Shown: positions 1-8,737, counted from the stretch's first letter. The stretch: DNA of 24,385 nucleotides from Albibeggiatoa sp964388965 (GCA_964388965.1 CAYMCP010000055.1:1-24385); one strand, 5' to 3'. Translations and numbers: made by a program. Notes: generated by a model not told the origin, from the sequence alone.

Positions 1-144
1 TATAGAACTGGTTTGAAATCTTAGCAAATATGTTAAAAAAATCAATATTTTCTTTCACATCATAGAGATAAGGCATACTTTGTCTCTACAAAACCTTGTT
101 GCTTTAGATTAACATTCATTTATTTTAAAAATGTCAAATGAGTT

Positions 145-243
145 CTATATACGGGTCTTTAATCGTCTCAAAATATTCGCTAATTGGTGCTGTTGGATGA
201 TTTCCCATACATTGAGATACCAAAAAATATTACCCACAATCAT
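145..243 (-). CDS. Candidate small ORF (32 aa), divergent from cheY
   Basis: A short minus-strand frame opens with ATG at 243 and stops with TAG at 147-145. Its support is an AGGAGA Shine-Dalgarno at 253-248, five bases before the ATG counting from AGGAG, and a TATAAT box at 334-329 farther upstream. The peptide begins MIVGNIFWYLNVWEIIQQHQ and ends in a basic stretch rich in arginine and lysine (RRLKTR), so it is an aromatic, partly hydrophobic segment with a positive tail. I do not recognise the family. The good ribosome binding site is the main reason to list it; the -35 region is poor, and a frame this short can arise by chance. It could be a small membrane-associated peptide or a leader. 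Confidence 0.3.
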   Translation of the reverse strand: MIVGNIFWYLNVWEIIQQHQLANILRRLKTRI

Positions 244-307
244 AATGTCTCCTACATTTTCAAAAAATATTTTAGAGCGATTACCCTAAGTTTTAAACAA
301 TCTACTA

Positions 308-336
308 TTAAATAACGACCTGTAATAGATTATACT
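308..336 (+). promoter_or_regulatory. Putative promoter of the chemotaxis operon, overlapping a divergent -10
   Basis: TATACT at 331-336 is preceded 17 bases upstream by a weak TTAAAT (308-313) and lies about 25 bases before the first gene. The complementary strand carries TATAAT at 334-329. Two opposed -10-like boxes therefore share four bases, and polymerase could bind in only one direction at a time. The -35 boxes are weak on both strands, so this is a sequence match only. Confidence 0.35.
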
Positions 337-373
337 AGGTGAAATTTTCTGCCCAAAACGTATGGTGTCACAA

Positions 374-736
374 ATGGCTCACATCTTAATTAGTGATGAT
401 TCAATTGCGATGCGCCAAATGCTGGCTTACACTCTAACCGAAGCAAGCCATGAGGTGATGCAGGCAGATAATGGTCAAGCTGCACTAAAATTAGCAAAGA
501 ATCACACATTTGATTTGATTATTACAGATGTCAATATGCCACTACTAGATGGTTTGTCTTTGGTTAAGGAGTTACGAGCTTTGCCCAATTATCGCTTTAA
601 ACCTATTTTGTTATTAACAACTGAAACTGATCCACAAAAAAAACAAATCGCAAAAAAATCTGGTGCAACAGGTTGGATTATCAAGCCTTTTAATCCCGAT
701 AAGCTGCTTATGGCTGTGCGAAAAGTCTTGGGGTAG
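374..736 (+). CDS. CheY-like single-domain response regulator
   Basis: This is a stand-alone receiver domain, the phosphoryl acceptor of the CheA-type kinase encoded next. Counting from ATG 374 (120 aa), the acidic pair is D8/D9 (SDDS), the phospho-acceptor is D52 (ITDVNMP), the switch threonine is T83 (LLLTTE) and the conserved lysine is K104 (IIKPF). There is no output domain, so it should act by protein binding as CheY proteins do. An in-frame ATG at 362 would add four residues. Neither start has a clear Shine-Dalgarno; 374 gives the MAHILISDDS beginning usual for the family. It is the first gene of the operon, with the kinase start three bases beyond its stop. Whether the output is a flagellar motor, type IV pili or something else cannot be told here. 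Confidence 0.95.
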   Translation: MAHILISDDSIAMRQMLAYTLTEASHEVMQADNGQAALKLAKNHTFDLIITDVNMPLLDGLSLVKELRALPNYRFKPILLLTTETDPQKKQIAKKSGATGWIIKPFNPDKLLMAVRKVLG

Positions 737-739
737 CCT

Positions 740-3151
740 ATGTCTGTAGATATGACGGAAGTCAAAAAATTATTTTTTGAGGAAAGTCTCGAAAGCCTAG
801 ATGCGATGGAGTCTACACTACTCGACGTGCAAATTGGTGAAGTGGATAAGGAACAAGTCAATAGTATCTTTCGTTGCGTACACTCAATTAAGGGTGGTGC
901 AGGTATCTTCCAATACGAACAAATTATTAATTTTTCTCATGTTGCCGAAACGCTACTTGACGAAATGCGCAACGGCGAACATCTTATTACTCAACACATT
1001 GTTGATTTACTATTGCGCACTGTTGATATTTTACGAATGTTGCTTGATGGTTTTGAAAACGGCGCGTCAATTAACGACGCAGAAGTTGCAGCCTGTCAAA
1101 AAGATTTAGAAGCCATGCTTAGTGCGCCAGCACAAGAAGCTTTTCCAGAACAAGCGATTATCATTCAACCAAATATAGCTACGAAACAACAAATTGATGA
1201 TGAGCAAGTTGCACAACTAGAAGCGAGAATATGGATCATTCAATTCAAGCCTTACGAAGATATGTTAATTACTGGCAATGATCCAATTAACTTGTTTAGA
1301 GAGCTTGAAGGTTTAGGTCAATTAAAAATCATTCCTAATTTTGAAACCTTACCAGCGGAATTTATCGAATTAAATCCGCGTAATTGTTACCTAAGTTGGA
1401 AACTTGAATTAACAACAACAGTCGATAAGGATGAGATTGAAGAAATTTTTGAATGGGTCGAAGGCGATTGTGAGTTAGAAATTGAACAATTGACCTTAGA
1501 TGCGTCTGATTTAACGGATACAGCCCACATTGCCGTAGAACAAGCTACCAAAGAGTCTTTACAATCGGCAGCATCCTCAAAATCTATTCCAGAAAACCCC
1601 AAGCAAGAAGTTGATACAGAAACAAATATTATCAAATCATCCCAAGCAGCGTTTTCCGAATCGAGTGTAAAAACTCATTTGGAATCATCTCAAAAAACTT
1701 TGGAATCGGACACAGCACTCGAAACCAGTTTAGAATCATCTCAAAAAACTTTGGAATCGGACACAGCACTCGAAACCAGTTTAGAATCATCTCAAAAAAC
1801 TTTGGAATCGGACGCAACGCCTGAAACCAATTTGCAGAAAACGAATAAAAAACTTGAGCCTGTTGATAAAAACGATAAGGTAGCGAAGGAAAAAAATAAC
1901 GGTGTTGAAACCAGTTCAATTCGAGTGGGTATTGACAAAATAGACTCACTTATCAACATCGTAGGCGAACTGGTCATCACACAATCCATGTTAGACCAAA
2001 TTGGTGAAAACTTCGATAGTAGCAAGTTAGAAAATTTGCGCAATGGTTTAACGCAATTGGAGCGTAATACGCGCGAATTACAAGAAAGTGTGATGCGGAT
2101 TCGGATGCTACCGATCAGTTTCTCATTTAGTCGCTTTCCACGTTTGGTACACGATTTAAGTACACAATTAGGTAAAAAAGTACACTTAGAATTGTCTGGT
2201 GAGCAAACGGAATTGGATAAAACGGTATTAGAAAAAATTAGCGATCCACTCGTACACCTAGTGCGTAATGCATTAGATCATGGTATTGAAATGCCAAAAG
2301 AGCGTATTGCGCAAGGTAAATCTGAAACAGGTGTATTAAAATTACATGCGTTTCATCAAAGTGGTAATATTATTATTAAAATTAGTGATGATGGTGCAGG
2401 ATTCAATATTGAGAAAATTCGCCAAAAAGCGATTGAAAAACGTTTGATTGGCGCAGAAGAACCCTTAAATGATGATCAAATTTACGATTTTATTTTTCAC
2501 CCCGGCTTTTCGACTGCAAAACAAGTAAGTGATTTATCTGGTCGTGGTGTGGGGATGGATGTGGTACGGCGGAATATCCGCTCTTTAGGTGGTGGAATAG
2601 AGGTGCATTCTCGACGTGGGCAAGGGACAACATTTACAATTCGTTTACCACTGACTCTAGCTATTTTAGATGGACAATTGGTGCGCGTTGGTCAACAAAT
2701 TTATATTTTATCTCTGTTATCTATCATCGAATCATTACGAATTAATAGTAAATATGTTAATGAATTAGCCGGGCAAGCGGAAGTTTATAAATTACGTGAT
2801 GAGTACATTCCAATTTTACGTTTGTATGAATTGTTTGAAGTTAAAACCGAATCAACTAATTTAGAACAAGGTCTATTAGTTATTGTAGAGGGCGATGGAC
2901 AAAAAATTGGCTTGTTTGTAGATGAATTATTGTCACAACAACAAATTGTAATTAAAAGTTTGGAAAGCAATTATAAACAAATACAAGGTATTTCTGGTGC
3001 GACTATTTTGGGCAATGGTGAGGTTGCTTTAATTTTAGACACCGCAGGGTTATTACAGTTATTTCGCAGCCGTTATAGTGTACGTTTGCATAGAAGCAAC
3101 GCATCCTTTCTAGCACCCGATGAAAAAGATGAAAAAATTGATTCATTCTAA
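740..3151 (+). CDS. cheA: Chemotaxis histidine kinase CheA
   Basis: CheA autophosphorylates on a histidine and passes the phosphate to receiver proteins, under control of receptor arrays. An N-terminal HPt domain has phospho-acceptor H48 in the FRCVHSIKGGAG motif. Residues about 160-255 form an accessory domain around WIIQFKPYEDMLITGNDP, seen in non-enteric CheA proteins. A low-complexity Ser/Thr/Glu-rich linker spans about 265-390, the dimerisation helices about 393-460, and the ATPase 460-635, with N box HLVRNALDHG (506-515), G1 DDGAGF (550-555) and G2 GRGVGMDVV (601-609). The CheW-like domain runs from about 640 to the end. All catalytic boxes are intact. The linker holds three tandem 17-residue repeats encoded by a 51-bp minisatellite. 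At 803 aa it is longer than enteric CheA, mainly through the linker and accessory domain. Confidence 0.97.
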   Translation: MSVDMTEVKKLFFEESLESLDAMESTLLDVQIGEVDKEQVNSIFRCVHSIKGGAGIFQYEQIINFSHVAETLLDEMRNGEHLITQHIVDLLLRTVDILRMLLDGFENGASINDAEVAACQKDLEAMLSAPAQEAFPEQAIIIQPNIATKQQIDDEQVAQLEARIWIIQFKPYEDMLITGNDPINLFRELEGLGQLKIIPNFETLPAEFIELNPRNCYLSWKLELTTTVDKDEIEEIFEWVEGDCELEIEQLTLDASDLTDTAHIAVEQATKESLQSAASSKSIPENPKQEVDTETNIIKSSQAAFSESSVKTHLESSQKTLESDTALETSLESSQKTLESDTALETSLESSQKTLESDATPETNLQKTNKKLEPVDKNDKVAKEKNNGVETSSIRVGIDKIDSLINIVGELVITQSMLDQIGENFDSSKLENLRNGLTQLERNTRELQESVMRIRMLPISFSFSRFPRLVHDLSTQLGKKVHLELSGEQTELDKTVLEKISDPLVHLVRNALDHGIEMPKERIAQGKSETGVLKLHAFHQSGNIIIKISDDGAGFNIEKIRQKAIEKRLIGAEEPLNDDQIYDFIFHPGFSTAKQVSDLSGRGVGMDVVRRNIRSLGGGIEVHSRRGQGTTFTIRLPLTLAILDGQLVRVGQQIYILSLLSIIESLRINSKYVNELAGQAEVYKLRDEYIPILRLYELFEVKTESTNLEQGLLVIVEGDGQKIGLFVDELLSQQQIVIKSLESNYKQIQGISGATILGNGEVALILDTAGLLQLFRSRYSVRLHRSNASFLAPDEKDEKIDSF
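1679..1831 (+). repeat. Three tandem 51-bp repeats in the cheA linker
   Basis: Units lie at 1679-1729, 1730-1780 and 1781-1831. Units 1 and 2 differ at one silent base (TTG versus TTA for leucine); unit 3 diverges in its second half. Each encodes 17 residues beginning LESSQKTLESD, in frame, so a gain or loss of a unit would keep the gene open. Because units 1 and 2 are nearly identical, the expansion looks recent, and replication slippage may still change the copy number. Confidence 0.95.
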
Positions 3152-3259
3152 AACGTATAATGTGTTATTCACGACACTTCAGACAGTTTTAAACAATAAC
3201 AGATCGACAAAACTCACCTCGAAATGAGCTTATGACCAGCTATTTAAGGAGTAGACACA

Positions 3260-3775
3260 GTGAACATGATGTCAGAAGATGTACAACAACACATAGCAAA
3301 TAAATATCTTACATTCGTGCTTGCAACCGAAGAATATGCAGTTGATATTTTGCGAGTACAAGAAATCAAGGGCTGGAGCAAAGTTACACCAATTCCCAAT
3401 ACACCTGATTACGTTTGCGGTGTGATCAATTTGCGCGGGACGATTGTACCGATTATTGATTTACGTCTACGTTTTGGATTGGAAAAATTAAAATATGGTG
3501 CAATGACTGTTGTTGTTGTGTTGCGCGTCGTCAATCCCATTACAGGAAAAGATCGTATCATGGGTATTGTTGTTGACGCAGTATCTGACGTTTACGATGT
3601 ACCAGAAAGCGAAATCAAACCGCCACCTGATTTTGGTAGTGTTATTAGCATCGAATTCATAAAAGGTTTAGCGACTGTCGATGATAAGATGGTAATCATG
3701 TTAGAAATAGATAAATTACTCAATTCGCAAGAACTTGCAGTAATTGAACGCACAGAACAATCACAAGGTCGATAG
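3260..3775 (+). CDS. cheW: CheW-like coupling protein
   Basis: CheW bridges receptors and CheA in the signalling array. The 171-residue protein is one CheW domain with the hallmark VINLRGTIVPIIDLR segment (residues 55-69). The start is GTG at 3260, preceded by AAGGAG at 3246-3251 with eight bases of spacing; ATG codons at 3266 and 3269 are possible but fit the ribosome site less well. A gap of 108 bases separates it from cheA, and two bases separate it from the receptor gene. The gap contains a TATAAT-like box near 3155 without a matching -35, so a separate promoter is uncertain. Confidence 0.95.
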   Translation: MNMMSEDVQQHIANKYLTFVLATEEYAVDILRVQEIKGWSKVTPIPNTPDYVCGVINLRGTIVPIIDLRLRFGLEKLKYGAMTVVVVLRVVNPITGKDRIMGIVVDAVSDVYDVPESEIKPPPDFGSVISIEFIKGLATVDDKMVIMLEIDKLLNSQELAVIERTEQSQGR

Positions 3776-3777
3776 TT

Positions 3778-6513
3778 ATGAAACGCAAGCTTGCCAATCT
3801 TGGAATAAAATACAAACTTGGACTCATGGCATTTTTGCCAACTGTTGGTTTGTTATTTTTCGCCTACACGACTACCTTAGAACGTTATCAAGCTTATGAT
3901 AAAATGGAGAAGTTAGAACAGCTTATTGAGCTTTCGATTAAATTAAGCAGTTTTGTGTATGAAATTCAGTTAGAACGTATCGTAAGCGTACTCCATTTGC
4001 GTAGTGCTGATGATACATACGTGTCAAGGCTTCGATACGAATATGATAGTACAGCCGAAAGTAAGCAAGCATTACAACAGTTTTTAGCAACATTTGACAC
4101 AAATGATTACGGCAGGGAACTCGCTAATGAGCTTGATTCAGTCATGCTGCAACTGGAAAGCTTGACCGATATACGAAAAAAAGTGCAATCGCGCCAAGTG
4201 ACAGCCGACCAATCGATACAACTTCATGCAGAACTCAACACTAAAATATTAGACTTTATAACCCAACTGGCAAATCAGGACATTGAACAATCAGTATTAC
4301 GTCACCAGCTAGGCTACGTTGATTTCCTACGTGGACAAGAAGTGGCTGCATTAGAACGCTCTCTATTAACAACCGTTTTTAGTCAGCAACACTTCACACC
4401 AGATCAATATCGCCAATTTATAGAATTATTAACGATTCAAAAAGTATTATTTGATCGCGTAACTAGCCTATTTTTCACTGTGGAACAAGCAAAATTCTAC
4501 CAAAATAAATTACAAGGTACTTTCGTGCAGGAAGTGCAACGCATGAAAAATATCGCCCTAGCTCAAGACCCAGAACAAATTGCTACAGTCAATCCAGAGC
4601 ACTGGTCAAAAATGCAGACGGAAAAAATTGAAGCATTGGTGGCAGTACAAAAAAGACTTGCACAAGATTTAGGACAACAAGCAAAACATTTGAGTAATCA
4701 TGCTTATTCAGATTTTATCTATATCCTAATATCTGTTGCTGTCATAGTCATACTATCCTCTTTCCTATTCTACTTTATCTGGCGTGGCATTACGTTGCGC
4801 TTAATGCAAGCAGTTAAAATATCCAATGCAATCAAGGAAGGCGATTTAAGTAGTGAAATTACTGTAGATTCGTCCGATGAGACAGGTAATTTATTACAAT
4901 CTTTGCAACAAATGCAGACGCAATTACAAAAACGTGCCGAACATGACAAGAGAATTGCCGATGAAGCATTACGCCTAACCACTGCATTAGATACCGTCAC
5001 AACGAGCGTCATGATTATAGATAATGATTTTAATATCGTCTACAGCAATCAATCTACAATCAATCTACTTTCATCAGATGCAGTTAAAGCCCAATTTCCT
5101 CACCTCGATTCCAAAAAAATGCTTGGTAATTGTGTGGATCATTTCCACAACGACCCTTCACATCAACGCAAATTGATAAACGGTCTAACAAAAAGTTACT
5201 CTGCTAAGTTCAAAGTCGGTGATTATACGATTTCATCTATTACCACACCTATCATTAACCAGCGAGGCGAACGTATTGGCGCAGTAGCGGAATGGCGTGA
5301 CATTAGTGCACAGGTAGCAATAGAAAAAGAAATTAATACTGTTATTCAATCTGCATCGGAAGGCGATTTTAGCCAACGGATCGGTTTAGATGATAAAACA
5401 GATTTTTTCCACAGTTTAAGCGCGGGTATAAATCAAATTGTTGAATTTAATCAAATTGCAGTACGAGATATTGCTGACATTTTCGCGGCACTGGCAAGAG
5501 GGGATTTAACCAGAAAAATTGAGCGTAATTATCGTGGCGAATTAGAACAACTAAAAAATGATGCCAATGCAACGATTGCGAAACTCACAGAAAGTATGAC
5601 TACAATTATTCGTTCGGCGCGTTCGGTGAAAAGTGCTGCAGAAGAACTGTCACAAGCAAATTTGAGTCTTAATCAGCGTACAGAAGAGCAAGCCTCAGCA
5701 TTAGAACAAACCGCCGCTAGTATGCAACAAATGACCAGCAGCGTACAACAAAATGCAGATAATGCTAAACAAGCAGCACAACTCGCAATTAATGCGCGTG
5801 ACTTAGCTGATAAAGGTGGCGAGGTTGTTGGTAATGCCATAATCGCAATGAGTGAAATCAGCAAAAGTAGCCGTGAAATTACTGATATTATTGATGTCAT
5901 TGATGATATTGCATTTCAAACTAATTTACTTGCCCTAAACGCTGCGGTTGAAGCGGCACGAGCAGGTGAGCAAGGACGTGGATTTGCCGTTGTTGCCAGT
6001 GAAGTGCGTAATCTTGCTCAACGTAGTGCCTCTGCTGCAAAAGAAATTAAAAACTTGATTCAGGACAGTGTGACACGAGTAAATGAAGGAACTAAATTAG
6101 TCAATAATTCTGGTGAGACTTTGGAAGGGATTGTTGTCGGCGTGAAAAAAGTCAGTGACATTATTTCTGAAATTTCGGCTGCAAGTCAGGAACAATCATC
6201 AGGCATTCACCAAGTCAATAAAGCAGTCACACAAATGGATGAAATGACTCAACAAAATGCAGCAATGGTAGAAGAGGCAGCATCCGCAAGCGAATCCATG
6301 GCAGAACAAGCATTGATTTTACGTGAACAAACGGATTTCTTTACTATTAATCATGAATTATATGAAGAAATGGCTGATCATGAGTCAAATAGCTCTTTGC
6401 ATCACTTAAATCAATCCACGCAGTTAAAGCCTCACCATGTCCCTGTACGTCGCCATTCAAACCATGAACATCGTTCAACTCATGAACATGATGATGATTG
6501 GGAAGATTTTTAA
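3778..6513 (+). CDS. Methyl-accepting chemotaxis protein with NIT, HAMP and PAS domains
   Basis: This is the transmembrane receptor that should drive the CheA encoded upstream. TM1 is about residues 14-31. Next comes a helical periplasmic domain (about 45-305) that fits the nitrate/nitrite-sensing NIT family, including the LSSFVYEIQLERIVSVLHLR signature. TM2 is about 313-335, a HAMP segment 336-388, a PAS domain about 398-512 (VMIIDNDFNIVYSN), a second HAMP-like stretch about 515-600, and the methyl-accepting domain about 610-855. The hairpin tip is intact (IAFQTNLLALNAAVEAARAG, then EQGRGFAVVASEVR). The tail is histidine-rich (ten His in residues 868-904) and ends DWEDF, matching the xWxxF pentapeptide that tethers CheR/CheB in enteric receptors. 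The ligand is not certain: NIT is a fold assignment, not proof of nitrate binding. Confidence 0.94.
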   Translation: MKRKLANLGIKYKLGLMAFLPTVGLLFFAYTTTLERYQAYDKMEKLEQLIELSIKLSSFVYEIQLERIVSVLHLRSADDTYVSRLRYEYDSTAESKQALQQFLATFDTNDYGRELANELDSVMLQLESLTDIRKKVQSRQVTADQSIQLHAELNTKILDFITQLANQDIEQSVLRHQLGYVDFLRGQEVAALERSLLTTVFSQQHFTPDQYRQFIELLTIQKVLFDRVTSLFFTVEQAKFYQNKLQGTFVQEVQRMKNIALAQDPEQIATVNPEHWSKMQTEKIEALVAVQKRLAQDLGQQAKHLSNHAYSDFIYILISVAVIVILSSFLFYFIWRGITLRLMQAVKISNAIKEGDLSSEITVDSSDETGNLLQSLQQMQTQLQKRAEHDKRIADEALRLTTALDTVTTSVMIIDNDFNIVYSNQSTINLLSSDAVKAQFPHLDSKKMLGNCVDHFHNDPSHQRKLINGLTKSYSAKFKVGDYTISSITTPIINQRGERIGAVAEWRDISAQVAIEKEINTVIQSASEGDFSQRIGLDDKTDFFHSLSAGINQIVEFNQIAVRDIADIFAALARGDLTRKIERNYRGELEQLKNDANATIAKLTESMTTIIRSARSVKSAAEELSQANLSLNQRTEEQASALEQTAASMQQMTSSVQQNADNAKQAAQLAINARDLADKGGEVVGNAIIAMSEISKSSREITDIIDVIDDIAFQTNLLALNAAVEAARAGEQGRGFAVVASEVRNLAQRSASAAKEIKNLIQDSVTRVNEGTKLVNNSGETLEGIVVGVKKVSDIISEISAASQEQSSGIHQVNKAVTQMDEMTQQNAAMVEEAASASESMAEQALILREQTDFFTINHELYEEMADHESNSSLHHLNQSTQLKPHHVPVRRHSNHEHRSTHEHDDDWEDF

Positions 6514-6530
6514 AGAGATTATAAAAAAAT

Positions 6531-7061
6531 ATGTTACGTTATATATTACCTTTTGTTATTTTCATCGTATTAGGTATCTTTCTCGCTGTCGGCTTGAATT
6601 TAAATCCGAGCGATATTGAATCCACTCGTATTGATAGACCTGCGCCTCATTTTGAAATCAGCACCGTATTGGATGCAAATAAAAAATTTAGCGCGGAAGA
6701 GTTTAAAGGCAAAGTATCTATTTTCAATACTTGGGCATCTTGGTGCGCTTCTTGTCGCTATGAGCACCCGTTACTAATGGATATTGCACAACAAACTGAC
6801 ATTCCAATTTACGGTCTGAATTTTAAAGATCAGTTAGTTGATGCGCAAAATGTACTAAAAACAACTGGTAATCCTTATATTATGAGTGGTTTTGATGAAA
6901 AAGGACGGATCGGAATGGATTGGGGGGTGCGTGCAACGCCAGAAACATTTATTGTTGATCAACAAGGCATTGTGCGCTACAAGCATACCGGTCCCCTAAA
7001 TGTACAGGTTATTACTGAAACGATATTGCCCTTAATTAAACATTTGCGTACACAGCAATAA
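6531..7061 (+). CDS. ccmG: CcmG/DsbE-like thiol:disulfide oxidoreductase
   Basis: A 176-residue membrane-anchored thioredoxin. A single N-terminal TM (residues 4-21) places the domain in the periplasm. The active site is WASWCASCR with C72 and C75, and the cis-proline loop is RATPETF (135-140). These features, the length and the GLNFKD segment fit CcmG/DsbE, which keeps apocytochrome c cysteines reduced for haem attachment; a TlpA-type role is the alternative. It starts 17 bases after the receptor stop, with only a weak purine-rich ribosome site. No other ccm genes are near, which is unusual because ccmG normally sits in a ccmABCDEFGH operon; the neighbours are a chemotaxis receptor and radA. 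The family call is firm, the precise partner less so. Confidence 0.88.
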   Translation: MLRYILPFVIFIVLGIFLAVGLNLNPSDIESTRIDRPAPHFEISTVLDANKKFSAEEFKGKVSIFNTWASWCASCRYEHPLLMDIAQQTDIPIYGLNFKDQLVDAQNVLKTTGNPYIMSGFDEKGRIGMDWGVRATPETFIVDQQGIVRYKHTGPLNVQVITETILPLIKHLRTQQ

Positions 7062-7136
7062 AAAATGTTATTTCGAGTTGGTTAATTTCAACCAATATGC
7101 TGCACTTTTTGCAGGGCGTGTAAAATTCATAATACG

Positions 7137-8501
7137 ATGACAAAGAAAAAAACGGTTTATGTTTGCCAAAAATGCGGGGCTATTTCACATAAATGGCATG
7201 GTCAATGTCCAGATTGTCAAGAATGGAATTGTTTAGTTGAGACAGTTGAAGAAACCCAAACTGTACAAAATAATCGTTTTGTTGGTTATGCAGGTGTACA
7301 AGCCCAAGTTTGCACTTTAGATGCAATCACTACCGAAGAACAAGCGCGTGTTTCCTGTAGTTTATCGGAGCTAGATCGCGTTTTAGGTGGGGGTTTAGTA
7401 GCAGGCTCAGTTATTCTACTAGGCGGCGACCCTGGTATTGGTAAATCCACTTTATTATTACAAACTTTATCAGCACTGAGTTTAACCACAAAAATTGCCC
7501 CTCTATACATCACAGGCGAAGAATCGGCGCAACAAGTTAGCCTACGCGCACAACGTTTAGGACTAGATGTGCGTCAAGTAAAATTACTGACTGAAACGCA
7601 GATTGAGCGAATCATCCACGTAACGCAAAAAGAGCAACCACGTATTATTGTGGTAGACTCGATTCAAACCGTCCACACCAATATTTTGCAATCTGCGCCA
7701 GGGGCTGTTGCTCAAGTACGTGAAAGTGCAGCACAATTAGTCCGATTTGCCAAACAAACTCAGACAACTATCTTTCTAGTTGGTCATGTTACTAAAGATG
7801 GTGCATTGGCAGGTCCTAGAGTACTAGAACACATGGTTGATACCGTGTTATATTTTGAAGGCGACAATAGTAGTCGCTTTCGCGTGCTAAGAGCGATTAA
7901 AAATCGTTTTGGTGCTGTAAACGAGCTTGGCATATTTGCAATGACAGATCGTGGATTGCGTGAAATTAATAATCCATCTGCTATTTTTCTATCTCGACAT
8001 GAAGAAGCGGTTTCTGGCAGCATTGTGATGGTAACGAGAGAAGGTACACGCCCCATGCTAGTCGAAGTACAAGCACTAGTTGATGAATCACACACCCCGA
8101 ATCCGAGACGTGTAACTGTCGGTTTGGATCAAAATCGTTTAGCCATGTTATTAGCGGTACTCAATCGACATGGTGGCGTAATAACACACGATCAAGATGT
8201 ATTTATCAACGTCGTGGGTGGCGTGCGGATCAACGAAACAGCAGCAGACTTAGCCGTTATTTTATCTATTTTATCCAGTCTTAGAAATGTGGTTTTAGCA
8301 CAAGATTTAGTCGTATTTGGTGAAGTAGGACTAGCCGGTGAAATCAGACCTATTCCTAATGGAATCGAGCGGTTACGCGAAGCTGCCAAGCATGGATTTA
8401 AGCGTGCCATCGTACCTAAAGCCAATGTGCCAAAAGAGGAAATACAAGATATTGAGATTACAGGAGTGACACGTCTAATCGACGCAATTCATGCCGTTTA
8501 A
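7137..8501 (+). CDS. radA: DNA repair protein RadA
   Basis: RadA (Sms) is a RecA-like, DnaB-type helicase that extends branches during recombination and repair. The 454-residue protein is full length. A C4 zinc finger uses C10, C13, C24 and C27. Walker A is GGDPGIGKST (96-105), Walker B IIVVDSIQT (170-178), the RadA-specific KNRFG motif lies at 255-259, and a Lon-protease-like C-terminal domain runs from about 285. No strong Shine-Dalgarno precedes ATG 7137; there are two short hairpins in the 75-base gap after ccmG. The stop codon is followed nine bases later by the tRNA promoter, leaving little room for a terminator of its own. Confidence 0.98.
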   Translation: MTKKKTVYVCQKCGAISHKWHGQCPDCQEWNCLVETVEETQTVQNNRFVGYAGVQAQVCTLDAITTEEQARVSCSLSELDRVLGGGLVAGSVILLGGDPGIGKSTLLLQTLSALSLTTKIAPLYITGEESAQQVSLRAQRLGLDVRQVKLLTETQIERIIHVTQKEQPRIIVVDSIQTVHTNILQSAPGAVAQVRESAAQLVRFAKQTQTTIFLVGHVTKDGALAGPRVLEHMVDTVLYFEGDNSSRFRVLRAIKNRFGAVNELGIFAMTDRGLREINNPSAIFLSRHEEAVSGSIVMVTREGTRPMLVEVQALVDESHTPNPRRVTVGLDQNRLAMLLAVLNRHGGVITHDQDVFINVVGGVRINETAADLAVILSILSSLRNVVLAQDLVVFGEVGLAGEIRPIPNGIERLREAAKHGFKRAIVPKANVPKEEIQDIEITGVTRLIDAIHAV

Positions 8502-8509
8502 ATTAGAAT

Positions 8510-8538
8510 TTGCTTTTTATGTTTTTTCTATTTATAAT
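8510..8538 (+). promoter_or_regulatory. Promoter of tRNA-Arg(CCT)
   Basis: TTGCTT (8510-8515) and TATAAT (8533-8538) are 17 bases apart, close to the sigma-70 consensus. A CCCGACG stretch follows at the expected start region, like the GC-rich discriminators of stable-RNA promoters. The tRNA begins 19 bases after the -10 box. Confidence 0.75.
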
Positions 8539-8556
8539 ACCCGACGTTTTAATCAT

Positions 8557-8630
8557 GTCCCTGTAGCATAATAGGATAATGCACTGGCCTCCTAAGCCGG
8601 AGATTCTAGGTTCAAATCCTAGCGGGGGCA
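8557..8630 (+). tRNA. tRNA-Arg (anticodon CCT)
   Basis: A complete 74-base cloverleaf can be folded. The acceptor stem is GTCCCTG with CGGGGGC, including two G-U pairs, and the discriminator base is A. The D arm is GCAT/ATGC, the anticodon stem CTGGC/GCCGG around loop CTCCTAA, and the T arm CTAGG-TTCAAAT-CCTAG. Anticodon CCT reads AGG arginine codons. The 3' CCA is not encoded (TAG follows), so it must be added by nucleotidyltransferase. I saw no second copy of the tRNA 3' end in the window, hence no sign of an integrated element using it. Confidence 0.97.
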
Positions 8631-8737
8631 TAGTTGAAATATCGCCGCAATTTATTCTTACTTGATTACAACAAACTCAAATAATTAGAAAAAATGATTA
8701 GATTTTTCAAGTAAAACTTTATACAATTGGAATCCAT

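Larger units (their letters stand above)
1..361. other. Left-edge intergenic region
   Basis: No long reading frame is visible on either strand. The stretch is AT-rich. It holds a candidate 32-codon minus-strand ORF and a pair of overlapping, oppositely directed -10-like boxes just before the chemotaxis operon, both listed separately. Nothing else is recognised. Confidence 0.6.

Noticed and set aside
1679..1831. Possible CRISPR array
   Set aside because: The units are contiguous with no spacers and lie in frame inside a coding region.
1632..1949. 105-codon minus-strand frame across the cheA linker
   Set aside because: It is the antisense of the 51-bp repeats, shows the same tandem repetition and lies fully inside an intact cheA with clear domains.
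3152..3259. Separate cheW promoter at a TATAAT-like box near 3155
   Set aside because: The only TTGATT upstream is 12 bases away and no -35 lies at 16-18 bases, so it was not called.
5673..5900. Minus-strand frame with hydrophobic residues
   Set aside because: It is antisense to the conserved MCP signalling domain; the hydrophobicity mirrors the Gln/Ala-rich coiled coil.
8557..8630. tRNA-Arg as integration site of an element occupying the following 1 kb
   Set aside because: No second copy of the tRNA 3' end, no integrase and no phage genes are visible downstream.
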